A stretch of 64,000 nucleotides of DNA from VAZQ01 sp963840535. GTDB taxonomy: Bacteria > Pseudomonadota > Alphaproteobacteria > Rhizobiales > Xanthobacteraceae. The stretch spans positions 234,766-298,765 of the forward strand of contig CAWIZJ010000066.1 in NCBI GenBank assembly GCA_963840535.1. Reading direction: 5' to 3'. The position numbers were made by a program, and so were the translations under genes. This document shows, piece by piece, positions 28,937 through 37,756 of this stretch (its first letter is position 1; each line of letters opens with the position of its first letter). The notes under the pieces are model-generated. The model was not told the DNA's origin. It did not search any database and saw only the letters and a list, made by a program, of their open reading frames with translations.

Positions 28937-30336
28937 GATCGGGGTGGGGGTGCCTTTCGCCCCGCCGATCGCGTCTTCTTGCGCTTCGCATAGGGATTGT
29001 GCTTCTCCCGCAGCGTCAACCGGATCGGGGTTCCGGGCAGCTCGAAGGTCTCGCGCAGAGCGTTGACGAGATAGCGCCGGTAGGCGTCCGGCACCGCATC
29101 GGCACGGCTCGTGAACAGGACGAAGCTCGGCGGCCGGCTCTTCGGCTGGGTCACATAGTCGAGCCTGATGCGACGGCCTGCAACCGCGGGCGGCGGATGG
29201 GAGGCGGCCACCTGCGCCAGCCAGCGATTGAGGGCGCTGGTTTCCACGCGCCGATTCCACACGGCATGGACATCGACCACGGCCTGCATCAGCCGGTCGA
29301 GTCCCTCGCCGGTAAGCCCGGAGACCGCGACCACCGGAACGCCCTTGACCTGAGGCAGCCAGTGATCGGCCTCTGCGCGCAGCTTGCCGATCGAGCCCGG
29401 ACGCCGCTCGACGAGATCCCACTTGCTCATGGCGACGACCAGCGCACGCCCTTCGCGCTCGATGAGATCGGCAATGCGCAGATCCTGTTCCTCGAAGGGT
29501 CTTTCGGAATCGACGAGCAGGATCACGACCTCGGCAAAGCGGATTGCATTGAGCGCGTCGGCCACCGACAACTTCTCGAGCTTCTCCTCGATGCGCGAGC
29601 GGCGTCGCAGCCCGGCCGTGTCGTGCACGCGGAAACGCCGACCCCGCCAGACGACATCGACGGCGATGGCGTCGCGGGTGATGCCGGCCTCGGGCCCGGT
29701 CAACAACCGCTCCTCGCCCAGGAGCCGATTGACCAGGGTCGATTTCCCGGAATTCGGCCGCCCGACGACCGCCATACGGATGGCAGGGGCCGCTTCCACG
29801 GCGCCATCGTGCTGGCTGCGTTCGGCGTCGGAAACTGCCGCCGTCGCTTCGGGCAGCGCGACCCGCAACGCCGCGTAGAGATCCGCAAGCCCCTCGCCGT
29901 GCTCCGCGGAGATCGCGACCGGTTCGCCGAGACCAAGCTCGAAGGCCTCGAGCGCCGCTCCCGCGCTGCCTTCGCTCTTGTTCGCGATCACAATCGCAGG
30001 CTTGCCCGACTTGCGCACGAGATCGGCAAAGGCCCGATCGGCCGGCGTCGAACCAACCCGCGCATCGATCAGGAACAGCACCACGTCGGCCGCGGCGATT
30101 GCAGCCTCGGTCTGCTCCTGCATGCGACCGGTCAGGCTTGCGGGAGCAGCCTCCTCGAGGCCCGCCGTGTCGATCACCGCGAACGCGAGATCGCCGAGCC
30201 GCGCGCGGCCCTCACGTCGGTCGCGGGTAACGCCCGGCAGATTGTCCACCAGTGCGATGCGCTTGCCGACCAGACGGTTGAACAGCGTCGACTTGCCGAC
30301 ATTCGGCCGTCCGACGATGGCGACCGTGAAACTCAT
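28933..30336 (-). CDS. der: Ribosome biogenesis GTPase Der (EngA)
   Basis: Double-GTPase needed for 50S assembly. The 467-residue protein has two G domains, the first with AIVGRPNVGKSTLFN and the second (about residue 190) with AVVGRPNSGKSTLVN. Switch sequences include DNLPGVTRDRREG and DTAGL in both, and a KH-like carboxy-terminal domain follows (PPSFVLFTSRADAVP, then LRETFELPGTPIRL). The basic tail KRKKTRSAGRKAP is normal. Downstream, the ATG of the truncated MFS gene overlaps the stop. Confidence 0.96.
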   Translation of the reverse strand: MSFTVAIVGRPNVGKSTLFNRLVGKRIALVDNLPGVTRDRREGRARLGDLAFAVIDTAGLEEAAPASLTGRMQEQTEAAIAAADVVLFLIDARVGSTPADRAFADLVRKSGKPAIVIANKSEGSAGAALEAFELGLGEPVAISAEHGEGLADLYAALRVALPEATAAVSDAERSQHDGAVEAAPAIRMAVVGRPNSGKSTLVNRLLGEERLLTGPEAGITRDAIAVDVVWRGRRFRVHDTAGLRRRSRIEEKLEKLSVADALNAIRFAEVVILLVDSERPFEEQDLRIADLIEREGRALVVAMSKWDLVERRPGSIGKLRAEADHWLPQVKGVPVVAVSGLTGEGLDRLMQAVVDVHAVWNRRVETSALNRWLAQVAASHPPPAVAGRRIRLDYVTQPKSRPPSFVLFTSRADAVPDAYRRYLVNALRETFELPGTPIRLTLREKHNPYAKRKKTRSAGRKAPPPRS

Positions 30337-30418
30337 GGGGCTCCTCGTGAGCGCGGGCGTTCAACACGCCGTGGCGCGTCAGGATGCGTCCCAAGTCGCG
30401 CTCGTCCGTGGATTACAA

Positions 30419-30886
30419 TCAGCGCGGCGCCGGGGGATCGGGCCACATCACTCCACCCGCGGATTGCGCCGGCTGCTGGCGCTGCATCGGCGGCGGATCG
30501 GGCCACTGGGCCTGGGTCGGGGCCTGCGATGGCGGCGGCGAGGGCCGAACGGTAACCGGGGTCGGGGTCGATTCGTCCTTTGGCCTGGCCACGATTTTCG
30601 GCCTCGGCTTGGGTTTCGGCTTGGCCTCGGCGGGCTGGGCCTGCTGCGCGGCCGGTTCCGGCTCGGCCGGCGCCTCGTAGCCCCTCACGAGCTCCGGCGG
30701 CACCCCTTGCGACACCCCCGGGGTTCCCTCCGGGAACACCGGCCGACGCTCGCCCGGCAGCTTCTTTTTCGTGTTGAAGAGCTCCGCATCGAAGATCGCG
30801 GTCGGATCGAAAGACCCGCACCCCGCCAGAGCCAGCCCGAGCGACAAGGCAGCGGTGGTCAGGATGACACGCGCGCAGTGGCTCAT
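30419..30886 (-). CDS. Proline-rich lipoprotein, unknown function
   Basis: A 155-residue product with a lipoprotein signal (ALSLGLALAGCGSFDP, lipobox LAGC, lipidated Cys23). The mature part is disordered: Pro, Ala and Lys repeats such as AKPKPKPRPKI and a repeated WPDPPP motif near the end (WPDPPPMQ and WPDPPAP). It sits between der and a YfgM-like gene, a spacing of ten bases from the latter, so it is probably in that operon. I recognise it only as a conserved type of small lipoprotein of this group. Confidence 0.7.
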   Translation of the reverse strand: MSHCARVILTTAALSLGLALAGCGSFDPTAIFDAELFNTKKKLPGERRPVFPEGTPGVSQGVPPELVRGYEAPAEPEPAAQQAQPAEAKPKPKPRPKIVARPKDESTPTPVTVRPSPPPSQAPTQAQWPDPPPMQRQQPAQSAGGVMWPDPPAPR

Positions 30887-30896
30887 GATGCCCCCC

Positions 30897-31550
30897 TCAA
30901 CTCTTCCCCTCGCCAGCGCCCAGCGCCATCAGAATCTCCACCCGCGAGCGGGTGGCGGCCGGCGTCTGCGCGTCCGACATGATCATATCGACCCAGCGCT
31001 TCGTCGCCGCCGCATTGCCAGCGCGCCACATCGCGAGCACCAGCAGCTCGCGCGCGGTATGACGGAACGTTCGATCGTTCGCCGTGAGCGGCTCGAGCTT
31101 GCGCTGCGCCTCCTCGAAGGCTCCGGCATTGATCAGGATCGCCGCCGCACGCACTCCGGCGAGATCCTGCAGCACCGGCCCGACCGCGCTGTCGGACGCG
31201 ATCCTGTCGTAGACCGAGATCGCCGCCTTGGCATCGATATGGGCCAGCTCGGCCGCTTCGCGCACGCGAGCGAGATGACGGTAGCTGGACGTGCCGTCGG
31301 AAACGATCTTGGCGAAGGCCGCCTCGGCTTCGCTGTGCTTGCCGGCCTCGGCCAGCGTGCTGGCGGCCTCGAAGGCCGCGCCCGCTTCGGCTGCCTGCTT
31401 GGCTTCCCACCAGCCGTATCCGCGCCAGGCCGCGATCGCAGCAACGATCAAGAAAGCGGCGGCCACGACATAACTGCCGTAGCGATCCCACAGCTTCTTG
31501 AGCTGTTCCCGCCTTACTTCCTCGTCGACTTCCCGGAAAACATCGGACAC
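30897..31550 (-). CDS. YfgM-like membrane-anchored TPR protein
   Basis: About 217 residues from a GTG at 31550 (VSDVFREVDEEVRREQLKKLW). A cytoplasmic amino-terminal helix is followed by one membrane helix (YVVAAAFLIVAAIAAW) and a periplasmic helical-repeat domain with ELAHIDAKAAISVYDRIA and similar TPR-like helices. This is the layout of YfgM, which works at the SecYEG/periplasmic chaperone interface in E. coli. An ATG at 31583 is possible, but it would begin inside the hairpin at 31577-31606. Linked with der as yfgM-bamB-der neighbours are in enterobacteria, but bamB is absent here. Confidence 0.75.
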   Translation of the reverse strand: MSDVFREVDEEVRREQLKKLWDRYGSYVVAAAFLIVAAIAAWRGYGWWEAKQAAEAGAAFEAASTLAEAGKHSEAEAAFAKIVSDGTSSYRHLARVREAAELAHIDAKAAISVYDRIASDSAVGPVLQDLAGVRAAAILINAGAFEEAQRKLEPLTANDRTFRHTARELLVLAMWRAGNAAATKRWVDMIMSDAQTPAATRSRVEILMALGAGEGKS

Positions 31551-31576
31551 GAAGCGCTCTATCCCTCTGCAACCCG

Positions 31577-31606
31577 ACCCCACCTCACCCCCGAGGTGAG
31601 CGGGGT
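31577..31606 (-). terminator. GC-rich hairpin between panB and the YfgM-like gene
   Basis: ACCCC-ACCTCAC on one side and GTGAG-CGGGGT on the other form a nearly perfect stem around CCCCGA. It lies between panB (ends 31678) and the YfgM-like start. There is no U-rich tail on either strand, so a role as an intrinsic terminator is uncertain. Confidence 0.35.
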
Positions 31607-31677
31607 TAACCTATCGATGTGGCATGGGCAAGGCAAAGTCGCCCCCGCATTCGTTGCTAAGCTGTTGATCGCGCGCC

Positions 31678-32505
31678 CTACTTTCGCTTCGTGCGGAGCG
31701 GATAGACGTGCTCGGGGCCGGGGAAGGCGCGCCGTCGCACGTCGGCCGCATAGGCGGCGACCGCAGCCTCGATCGAGGGACCGAGCTCGCCATAGCGCTT
31801 CACGAATCTCGGTACCCGCGGGGAGAGCCCCAGCATGTCCTCGAGCACCAGGATCTGGCCATCGCAGGCCACGCTGCCGCCGATGCCGATGGTCGGGATC
31901 GCGACCTGCGCGGTGATGCGGCGGGCGAGCGGCTCGGCCACCGCCTCGATCACCACCGAAAATGCCCCTGCGTCGGCGACCGCGCGGGCATCATCCTCGA
32001 TCGGCGCCCAGTCCGCCTCGTCGCGGCCCTGCGCGCGAAACGAGCCGATGGTGTTGATCGACTGCGGGGTGAGGCCGACATGGCCCATGACCGGTACGCC
32101 GCGCTCGACCAGGAAAGCGATGGTCCCGGCCATGCGCCGGCCCCCTTCCACCTTGATGGCCCCGCAGCCGGTCTCCTTCATGACCCGCGCCGCCGACAAG
32201 AAGGCCTGCTCCTTGGACGCCTCGTACGACCCAAACGGCATGTCCACGACCACGAGCGCGCGCTTGGAGCCGCGCATCACGGCGAGGCCTTGCAGGATCA
32301 TCATGTCGAGAGTGACCGGCACGGTGGTCTCGAGCCCGTGCATGACCATGCCCAGCAAATCGCCGACCAGGATCACATCGCAGTAGCGATCGACCAGACG
32401 TGCCGTGTGGGAATGATAAGAAGTCAACGATACGATCGGCTCGCCGCCCTTGCGGGCGCGGATGTCGGGCGCGGTCAGCCTCCGGATCTCGTCTTGTGCG
32501 GACAT
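31678..32505 (-). CDS. panB: 3-methyl-2-oxobutanoate hydroxymethyltransferase
   Basis: First step of pantothenate synthesis: ketopantoate from alpha-ketoisovalerate and methylene-tetrahydrofolate. The 275-residue protein has the magnesium-site segment DVILVGDLLGMVMHG, PVTLDMMILQGLAV, VVVDMPFGSYEAS, AIKVEGG, and PVMGHVGLTPQSIN, then IPTIGIGGSVACDGQILVLEDMLG-like sequence near the end. The preceding NnrU gene ends two bases before the panB start on the same strand. Confidence 0.95.
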   Translation of the reverse strand: MSAQDEIRRLTAPDIRARKGGEPIVSLTSYHSHTARLVDRYCDVILVGDLLGMVMHGLETTVPVTLDMMILQGLAVMRGSKRALVVVDMPFGSYEASKEQAFLSAARVMKETGCGAIKVEGGRRMAGTIAFLVERGVPVMGHVGLTPQSINTIGSFRAQGRDEADWAPIEDDARAVADAGAFSVVIEAVAEPLARRITAQVAIPTIGIGGSVACDGQILVLEDMLGLSPRVPRFVKRYGELGPSIEAAVAAYAADVRRRAFPGPEHVYPLRTKRK

Positions 32506-32507
32506 GG

Positions 32508-33101
32508 CTAATACGCCGGCGTCCCGAACACCATCGTGCCGATCGCCAGGGGGTGAAAGACGAAGCCGAGCAGGAGATAGATCAGCGTCCCGAGCACCAG
32601 CGCAACGACGTCGTTGCGACGACCGCCGACCGGGATGGCGGGCGCGCCGGGATCGGCCCTTCGCTTGAGCGTGATCCGATCATACACAGCCCAGGCGAGG
32701 AACGAGCCGAATAGCAGGATCGAGCCGAGATCCCCATTCGAGATCAGATGCGCCACGGCCCAGGTCTTCACCCCGACCAGCATCGGATGCTTGAGCGTGC
32801 GCCAGATATCGCCGCGACTATAGGCCGCGACGATCGCGATGCTCGCCGGCCACATCAGAATTTGCGTCACGTAGTAGGTCCAAGCCGGCGGGCGCCAGAT
32901 CTCGATCCAGCCGGTCGCACGATACTGCCCGTACCCATAGGCGATCAGGATGATGCCGATGAGCGAAAGCAGGGACATGAGCCCCTTGTACGGCAGCTCT
33001 CCCAGCCGCGGGATTACGGCGGCGCGTGCCGCCCGCATCGAGACGAAGGTGTGCGCGCCGAGGAACGCGACCAGTCCGAGCACGAGAATGGCCAAGCCCA
33101 T
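32508..33101 (-). CDS. NnrU family membrane protein
   Basis: A 197-residue integral membrane protein with five to six hydrophobic segments, from an ATG at 33101 (MGLAILVLGLVAFLGAHTF). Internal features include SLIGIILIAYGYGQYR and LKHPMLVGVKTWAVAHLISNGD, which match the NnrU family named after a gene near nitric oxide reductase in Rhodobacter. No denitrification genes are visible nearby, and the family is widespread, so that role should not be assumed. The gene ends two bases before panB. Confidence 0.82.
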   Translation of the reverse strand: MGLAILVLGLVAFLGAHTFVSMRAARAAVIPRLGELPYKGLMSLLSLIGIILIAYGYGQYRATGWIEIWRPPAWTYYVTQILMWPASIAIVAAYSRGDIWRTLKHPMLVGVKTWAVAHLISNGDLGSILLFGSFLAWAVYDRITLKRRADPGAPAIPVGGRRNDVVALVLGTLIYLLLGFVFHPLAIGTMVFGTPAY

Positions 33102-33271
33102 CGATCCCACCCTTGGCAATAGGCGCAGTAGAAGCCATGGCACGGCCCGAAGCAAGACGACCGGTCTTACGTCCATAGTCCACGAATCCGCTCGGGGACT
33201 TGACCCCCATGGCGACTTTGCGCTTCTTCGGGGGACTACCGCGCCGAGAGCCCCGACGTCAGAGGAAACGG

Positions 33272-34231
33272 ATGATGAAGCTCGCACTCGCCCTGCTCGT
33301 GTTGCTGCTCGGCCTCGTACCCGCCGCGGCGCAGGAATGGCCCGCCAAGACGGTGAAGATCATGGTGCCGTTCGGGCCGGGCTCGACGCCGGACATGGTG
33401 GCGCGATTGATCGCCGAACGTCTGGCGCAGAAGCTCGGCCAGGGATTCGTCGTTGAGAACAAGCCGGGCGCCAGCGGCAATATCGGCACCGATGCGGTCG
33501 CCAAGGCGGAGCCGGACGGCGCGACCATCGGAATCTCGATCGGCGGCCCGCTCGCCATCAATACCCTGCTGTTCTCGAAGCTCCCTTACGACCCGGCCAA
33601 GGACATCGCAGCGGTAACGCAATTGGTCACCCAGCCGAGCGTGCTCACGGTCAACGCGGATCTCGGTGTAAGCAGCGTGGCGGAGCTCATCGCACGGCTC
33701 GAGCGCGAACCGGGCAGGCACAATTTCGGCTCGATCGGCAACGGCTCCCTGTCGCATCTCGCCATGGAGGCGATCGCGCTCAAGAGCGGCACCAGGATGG
33801 TGCATGTCCCCTATCCCGGCTCCCCGCAGGCGATCACCGCGGTGCTGCGCGGCGACGTGCAGATGGCTTGCCTACCGGCGATCTCGGTCACACCGCAGGT
33901 TGCCACCGGCAAGGTGAGGATTCTCGCCGTGTCCACCGCCAGACGCTCGGCGCTGCTGCCGGATGTCCCCACCTTGAAGGAAGCGGGGATCGACGTGGAG
34001 GCCGACGCCTGGATGGGACTGATCGCACCCGCCAGGACGCCGGATGCGGTGATCGCCAGGATCAACCGCGAGGTGGCGGAGGCGATCAACGCTCCGGAGG
34101 CGCGGCAAAGGCTCGCGACCCAGATCATGGAGCCGATCGGCAACTCGCCCGCCGAATTCCGCGCCGTGATCGACCGCGAGATCGCCCGCTGGTCACCAGT
34201 GATCAAGGCGATCGACCTGAAGATAAACTGA
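33272..34231 (+). CDS. Bug-family tripartite tricarboxylate transporter substrate-binding protein
   Basis: Periplasmic binding protein of about 319 residues with a signal peptide (ALALLVLLLGLVPAAAQ). Family signatures follow: VKIMVPFGPGSTPDMVARL, VVENKPGASGNIGTDAVAK, the ligand loop region FGSIGNGSLSHLAME, and VHVPYPGSPQAITAVLRGDVQ. Bug proteins bind carboxylated compounds; the ligand here is not known. No TctA/TctB membrane genes lie nearby, so it may serve a transporter encoded elsewhere, a common situation for this family. A second Bug gene follows after 80 bases. Confidence 0.88.
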   Translation: MMKLALALLVLLLGLVPAAAQEWPAKTVKIMVPFGPGSTPDMVARLIAERLAQKLGQGFVVENKPGASGNIGTDAVAKAEPDGATIGISIGGPLAINTLLFSKLPYDPAKDIAAVTQLVTQPSVLTVNADLGVSSVAELIARLEREPGRHNFGSIGNGSLSHLAMEAIALKSGTRMVHVPYPGSPQAITAVLRGDVQMACLPAISVTPQVATGKVRILAVSTARRSALLPDVPTLKEAGIDVEADAWMGLIAPARTPDAVIARINREVAEAINAPEARQRLATQIMEPIGNSPAEFRAVIDREIARWSPVIKAIDLKIN

Positions 34232-34310
34232 TCCGCGACGGTCGCGGCCGGCAGCCGCCCATCGAATGACGAGCGCAGTAAGCAGCCCCACATCAGAAAG
34301 GAAAGATGCA

Positions 34311-35300
34311 ATGCTTCGATCTTTGCTACGATGCGCCCTGACAACGGCCGCGCTGGCTGCGCTGCAATCGGCGACGCCGGCACAGGCCCAGGGTTTTCCA
34401 TCACGTCCGGTCACCATCATCGTTCCGCTCGCACCGGGAACAGGCATGGATTCGCTGGTGCGGCTCTATGCCGAGCGGCTCGCGACGGCGCTCGGCAAGC
34501 CCGTCGTGGTCGAAAACAAGCCGGGCGCCGGCTTGATGCTCGGCACCGCGGCGATCGCGACGGCGGCACCCGACGGTCACACGCTCGGGATCTCCACGGC
34601 CACGCCGATTGCGGTCAATCCCGTGCTCTACAAGAAGATGAGCTACGATCCGGACAAGGATTTGTCGCCGGTCTTCTTCTACGTCAAGTCGCCGTTCGTG
34701 CTGGTCGTCAATCCGGCGCTGCCGATCAACACGGTGCCGGAGCTGATCAAGTACGCCAAGGAGAGCGCCGCCCCGATGAGCTACAGCACGCCGGGGGCGG
34801 GCTCCTCGCAGCATCTGTCGATGGAGTTCATGGCGCAGCGGTTCGGCCTCAAGTTCACCCATGTGCCCTATCGCAGCTCGCCACAGTCGATCGCCGACAT
34901 CGCCGCCGGTCACGTCAATGTCGGTTTCGCGGAGGCCGGCGCCTCGCTGCCGTTGATCCGCGAAGGCAAGCTGCGCGCGCTCGCCGCATCGTCCTCCACC
35001 CGTCTCCCGACGCTGCCCGAGGTGCCGCCATTCGGCGAGGCCGCCGAGGCGCCCGACTTCGAGGCGGTGTCCTGGCACATCCTGTTCGCGCCCGCGGCGA
35101 CGCCTACGGAGATCATCGACCGGCTGCACCGGGAAATGAGGACCATCATGTCCACGCCCGAGATGAAGCAACGCGCCGCGAATATCGGCCTCCTTCCGCT
35201 CGACTCGCCGTCGGTCGACGGCATCCGCAGCTACATCAAGTCCGAGCAGGATAAATGGGGCACTCTGGTCAGGAAGCTCGGGCTCGAGGGTTCGCAATAG
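34311..35300 (+). CDS. Bug-family tripartite tricarboxylate transporter substrate-binding protein
   Basis: Second Bug-type binding protein in tandem, 329 residues from the ATG at 34311, which has AAAGGAAAG just upstream. A signal peptide ends ATPAQA|QGF. Signatures are VTIIVPLAPGTGMDSLVRL, VVENKPGAGLMLGTAAIA, PGAGSSQHLSMEFMAQ and VPYRSSPQSIADIAAGHV. It is clearly diverged from the first copy, so the pair is not a recent duplication and the ligands may differ. The following SDR converges on it. Confidence 0.88.
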   Translation: MLRSLLRCALTTAALAALQSATPAQAQGFPSRPVTIIVPLAPGTGMDSLVRLYAERLATALGKPVVVENKPGAGLMLGTAAIATAAPDGHTLGISTATPIAVNPVLYKKMSYDPDKDLSPVFFYVKSPFVLVVNPALPINTVPELIKYAKESAAPMSYSTPGAGSSQHLSMEFMAQRFGLKFTHVPYRSSPQSIADIAAGHVNVGFAEAGASLPLIREGKLRALAASSSTRLPTLPEVPPFGEAAEAPDFEAVSWHILFAPAATPTEIIDRLHREMRTIMSTPEMKQRAANIGLLPLDSPSVDGIRSYIKSEQDKWGTLVRKLGLEGSQ

Positions 35301-35329
35301 CAGGCAGCATGGTTGCGGTCGCCCGGCGG

Positions 35330-36106
35330 CTAGACCACAGGCGAGCGGCCGCCGTCGACGTTGATGGCCGTGCCGGTGATGTAGGAGCCGGCGTCCGAGA
35401 CCAGAAAGCAGGCGAGGCTGGCGAACTCCTCGGCACGTCCGATGCGGCCGAGTGGAATGTCCTTCTCACGGGTGCTCGTGTAATCCCGAAGGGGTATGCC
35501 CATTCTTGCCGCCATCTGTACGTGCTGGTCGGCTTCGATGAAGCCCACCAGCATGGCATTGACCAGCACGTTGTGCGGGGCGCCCTCCTGGGAGAGCACC
35601 TTGGTGAGCGCCATGCCGGCGGCGCGTGTGATCGAGGTCGGCGCGCTGCCGGCGCGCGGCGCCTTGGCGCCGATGTTGAGAACGTTGATGATGCGGCCCC
35701 AGCGACGCTCCTTCATCTGCGGCCAGACCAGCCGGGTGAGGCGGATCGCAGCGAACAGCTTCTGGTCGAAATCCTGCTGCAGGACGTCGTCGGTGAGCTT
35801 CTCGAACGGGCCGGCGCTGGAGGTGCCGGCGTTGTTGACCACGATGTCGATCTTGCCGAGCGCCTTCATCGCCTCGTCGTATGCGCGACGAACGTCCGGC
35901 GCCGCCGCGACATCACCCTGGATGGCGGCCACCCTGCCGCGCGCTTTCGATGCGATCGACTTGACCGCCGCATCGAGCGCCTCCCGGCCGCGCGCCACGA
36001 TGGCGACGTCCGCGCCGGAGGCGGCGAAGCGATCGGCCACTGCGAGCCCGATGCCCTTGCTTCCACCGGTCACCACCGCCGTCCGGCCGGCGAGACTGAT
36101 CTCCAT
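35330..36106 (-). CDS. SDR family oxidoreductase
   Basis: A 258-residue classical short-chain dehydrogenase with VTGGSKGIGLAVADRFA, VNNAGTSSAGPFEKL and AGMALTKVLSQEGAPHN. The expected catalytic serine position is occupied in INVLNIGAKAPRAGSAP, and the usual YxxxK is replaced by an SITRAAGMALTK-type stretch. The serine/tyrosine/lysine triad is therefore not canonical, as in several SDRs found beside Bug-type binding proteins. The end, YITGTAINVDGGRSPVV, is typical. It converges on the Bug gene. Confidence 0.82.
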   Translation of the reverse strand: MEISLAGRTAVVTGGSKGIGLAVADRFAASGADVAIVARGREALDAAVKSIASKARGRVAAIQGDVAAAPDVRRAYDEAMKALGKIDIVVNNAGTSSAGPFEKLTDDVLQQDFDQKLFAAIRLTRLVWPQMKERRWGRIINVLNIGAKAPRAGSAPTSITRAAGMALTKVLSQEGAPHNVLVNAMLVGFIEADQHVQMAARMGIPLRDYTSTREKDIPLGRIGRAEEFASLACFLVSDAGSYITGTAINVDGGRSPVV

Positions 36107-36251
36107 TTTCCCCTCCCTGGTGTCCTGACGTGAATTGGGCCATCGCGTGCATTCCTACGGCCACCGGCGGCACCCGGAAAGGGGGCTCGCGGGAGATCCA
36201 TCCGCACCGTGGATGGCGGCCGTTTGCAGCCAGCGCAGATCGAGAAAGCCT

Positions 36252-36410
36252 ATGGAATCGAGCGTCCTGTTCCTCTTGATCGCCGTGGCGATGCTGGCCG
36301 GCTGGCTGGGCTCGCGCCGCACATCGCTCGTGCTTTTCGCCGTGACGTTCATCGCTTCGGTGGCACTCTATCTCCACCACGCGACCGACGCGCTCAAGCT
36401 GTCGTTCTGA
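36252..36410 (+). CDS. Small DUF5993-like membrane protein beside dsbB
   Basis: A 52-residue protein made of two hydrophobic helices (SSVLFLLIAVAMLAGWLG and LVLFAVTFIASVALYL) with a short charged loop between. Its size, layout and position directly before dsbB match the DUF5993 family. The gap to dsbB is 12 bases, so co-expression is likely and a role in the DsbB oxidation step or complex stability can be guessed but not shown. Confidence 0.7.
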   Translation: MESSVLFLLIAVAMLAGWLGSRRTSLVLFAVTFIASVALYLHHATDALKLSF

Positions 36411-36422
36411 AGGGGCCGCGTG

Positions 36423-36983
36423 ATGAGCCGACATCTCGCGGTAACGGTGAATGCGCTCGGGCTCTATGCCATTGCGCTGGTGCTGATCACCGCATTTGCA
36501 GGGCAGCTTCTGCTCGGCGAATTGCCCTGCCCGCTCTGCCTGCTGCAACGTATCCAGTTCGCACTGCTGGCGGTCGGACCGATCCTCAATATCCGCCATG
36601 GCCCACGCCCGAGCCACTACGCCCTTGCGCTGTTCGCGGCCGCGGCGGGGGCCGCCTTTTCCATGCGCCAGATCCTGCTGCACGTCCTGCCGGGAGATCC
36701 GGGCTACGGCTCGGCGCTGCTGGGATATCACTTCTACACCTGGGCATTCACCGTCTTCGCCATCGCCATCATCCTGATCGCCGGCGTTCTGCTGTTCGAC
36801 CGCCAATTCGAGCAACAGCCGCAATCGCAGCCGTTCGAGATCGGCGCATTCGCGCGCACTGCGGTGTGGCTGACGATCGTGCTGGTCGTGTTGAACGTGC
36901 TATCGACTCTGTTGGAGTGCGGCTTTGCCGTCTGCCCCGACAACCCGGTCGAATACGAGTTGCTCAAGCGCGGCCGGCTGTAA
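36423..36983 (+). CDS. dsbB: Disulfide bond formation protein B
   Basis: Quinone-linked inner-membrane enzyme that reoxidises DsbA. The 186-residue product has four membrane helices, the first periplasmic cysteine pair in LPCPLCLLQR and the second pair in LLECGFAVCPDNP. Seven residues separate that second pair only loosely, as in other short DsbB variants. The ATG at 36423 is used; a GTG three bases earlier is in frame. It follows the small DUF5993-like gene. Confidence 0.87.
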   Translation: MSRHLAVTVNALGLYAIALVLITAFAGQLLLGELPCPLCLLQRIQFALLAVGPILNIRHGPRPSHYALALFAAAAGAAFSMRQILLHVLPGDPGYGSALLGYHFYTWAFTVFAIAIILIAGVLLFDRQFEQQPQSQPFEIGAFARTAVWLTIVLVVLNVLSTLLECGFAVCPDNPVEYELLKRGRL

Positions 36984-37048
36984 AGGTCACCGGGGCGACA
37001 CCAGGAGGGGGCGGTCGATATGATCGCCCCCAAACCGTGAGGTGCGCA

Positions 37049-37738
37049 TTGGCCCTGACGCTGTATTCCCATCCGCTGGCATCGTTCTGCTGGAAGGTGT
37101 TGATCGCCCTCTACGAGAATGGCGCGCCCTTCGAAGCGCGCATGGTCGACCTCGGTGATCCCGAGGCCAAGGCCGCGTTCGAGGCTCTGTGGCCGACGGC
37201 CAAGATCCCGCTTCTGGTGGACGACGGTCGGGTCGTGCCCGAAACGTCGATCATGATCGAGCATCTCGAGCGTCACCACCCCGGCAAGGTCGCGCTGCTT
37301 CCTGAAGATCCTGAGGAGCGGCTGGAGGTCCGACTCTGGGACCGCCTTTTCGACCTCTATGTCATGGACCCGATGCAGCGGTTTATCGCTCAGCAGCTGC
37401 GCCCGGAAGCGGAGCGCGATGCACCTTCCGTCGCCGGGGCGCTGGCGGATCTGGCCACCGCCTACGCCATGGTCGAGCACAAAATGACCGCGCGCACCTG
37501 GGCGGCTGGAGAACGCTTCAGCATGGCGGACTGCGCAGCGGCCCCGGCGCTGTTCTACGCTGCGATCGTCTTGCCGTTTCCGCCCGGACACAGCAACCTC
37601 GCGGGTTACTTCGAGCGGCTGACGGCGCGCCCGTCGGTGAAGCGGGTCATCGCCGAGGCGCGACCCTATTTCCGGCACTTCCCGCTGCGGCATGCCATTC
37701 CTGCACGCTTCCTTTCGGATCGCCCCGATGCGGTTTGA
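37049..37738 (+). CDS. Glutathione S-transferase family protein
   Basis: About 229 residues, probably starting with TTG at 37049 (LALTLYSHPLASFCWKVL); a GTG at 37037 is the alternative. The thioredoxin-like amino-terminal domain shows the SHPLASFCWK active-site region and IPLLVDDGRVVPETSIMIEHLE. The helical carboxy-terminal domain shows FSMADCAAAPALFYA, the family N-capping signature. The substrate is unknown. It ends close to a convergent small membrane gene. Confidence 0.85.
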   Translation: MALTLYSHPLASFCWKVLIALYENGAPFEARMVDLGDPEAKAAFEALWPTAKIPLLVDDGRVVPETSIMIEHLERHHPGKVALLPEDPEERLEVRLWDRLFDLYVMDPMQRFIAQQLRPEAERDAPSVAGALADLATAYAMVEHKMTARTWAAGERFSMADCAAAPALFYAAIVLPFPPGHSNLAGYFERLTARPSVKRVIAEARPYFRHFPLRHAIPARFLSDRPDAV

Positions 37739-37756
37739 GACGGAGTGAACGCCGGA

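Noticed and set aside
28999..30555. A 518-codon plus-strand open frame over der
   Set aside because: Antisense shadow of der, whose two G domains are unmistakable.
36135..36251. Longer start for the DUF5993-like protein
   Set aside because: The added 39 residues are polar and unlike the two-helix family; the start at 36252 gives the expected 52 residues.
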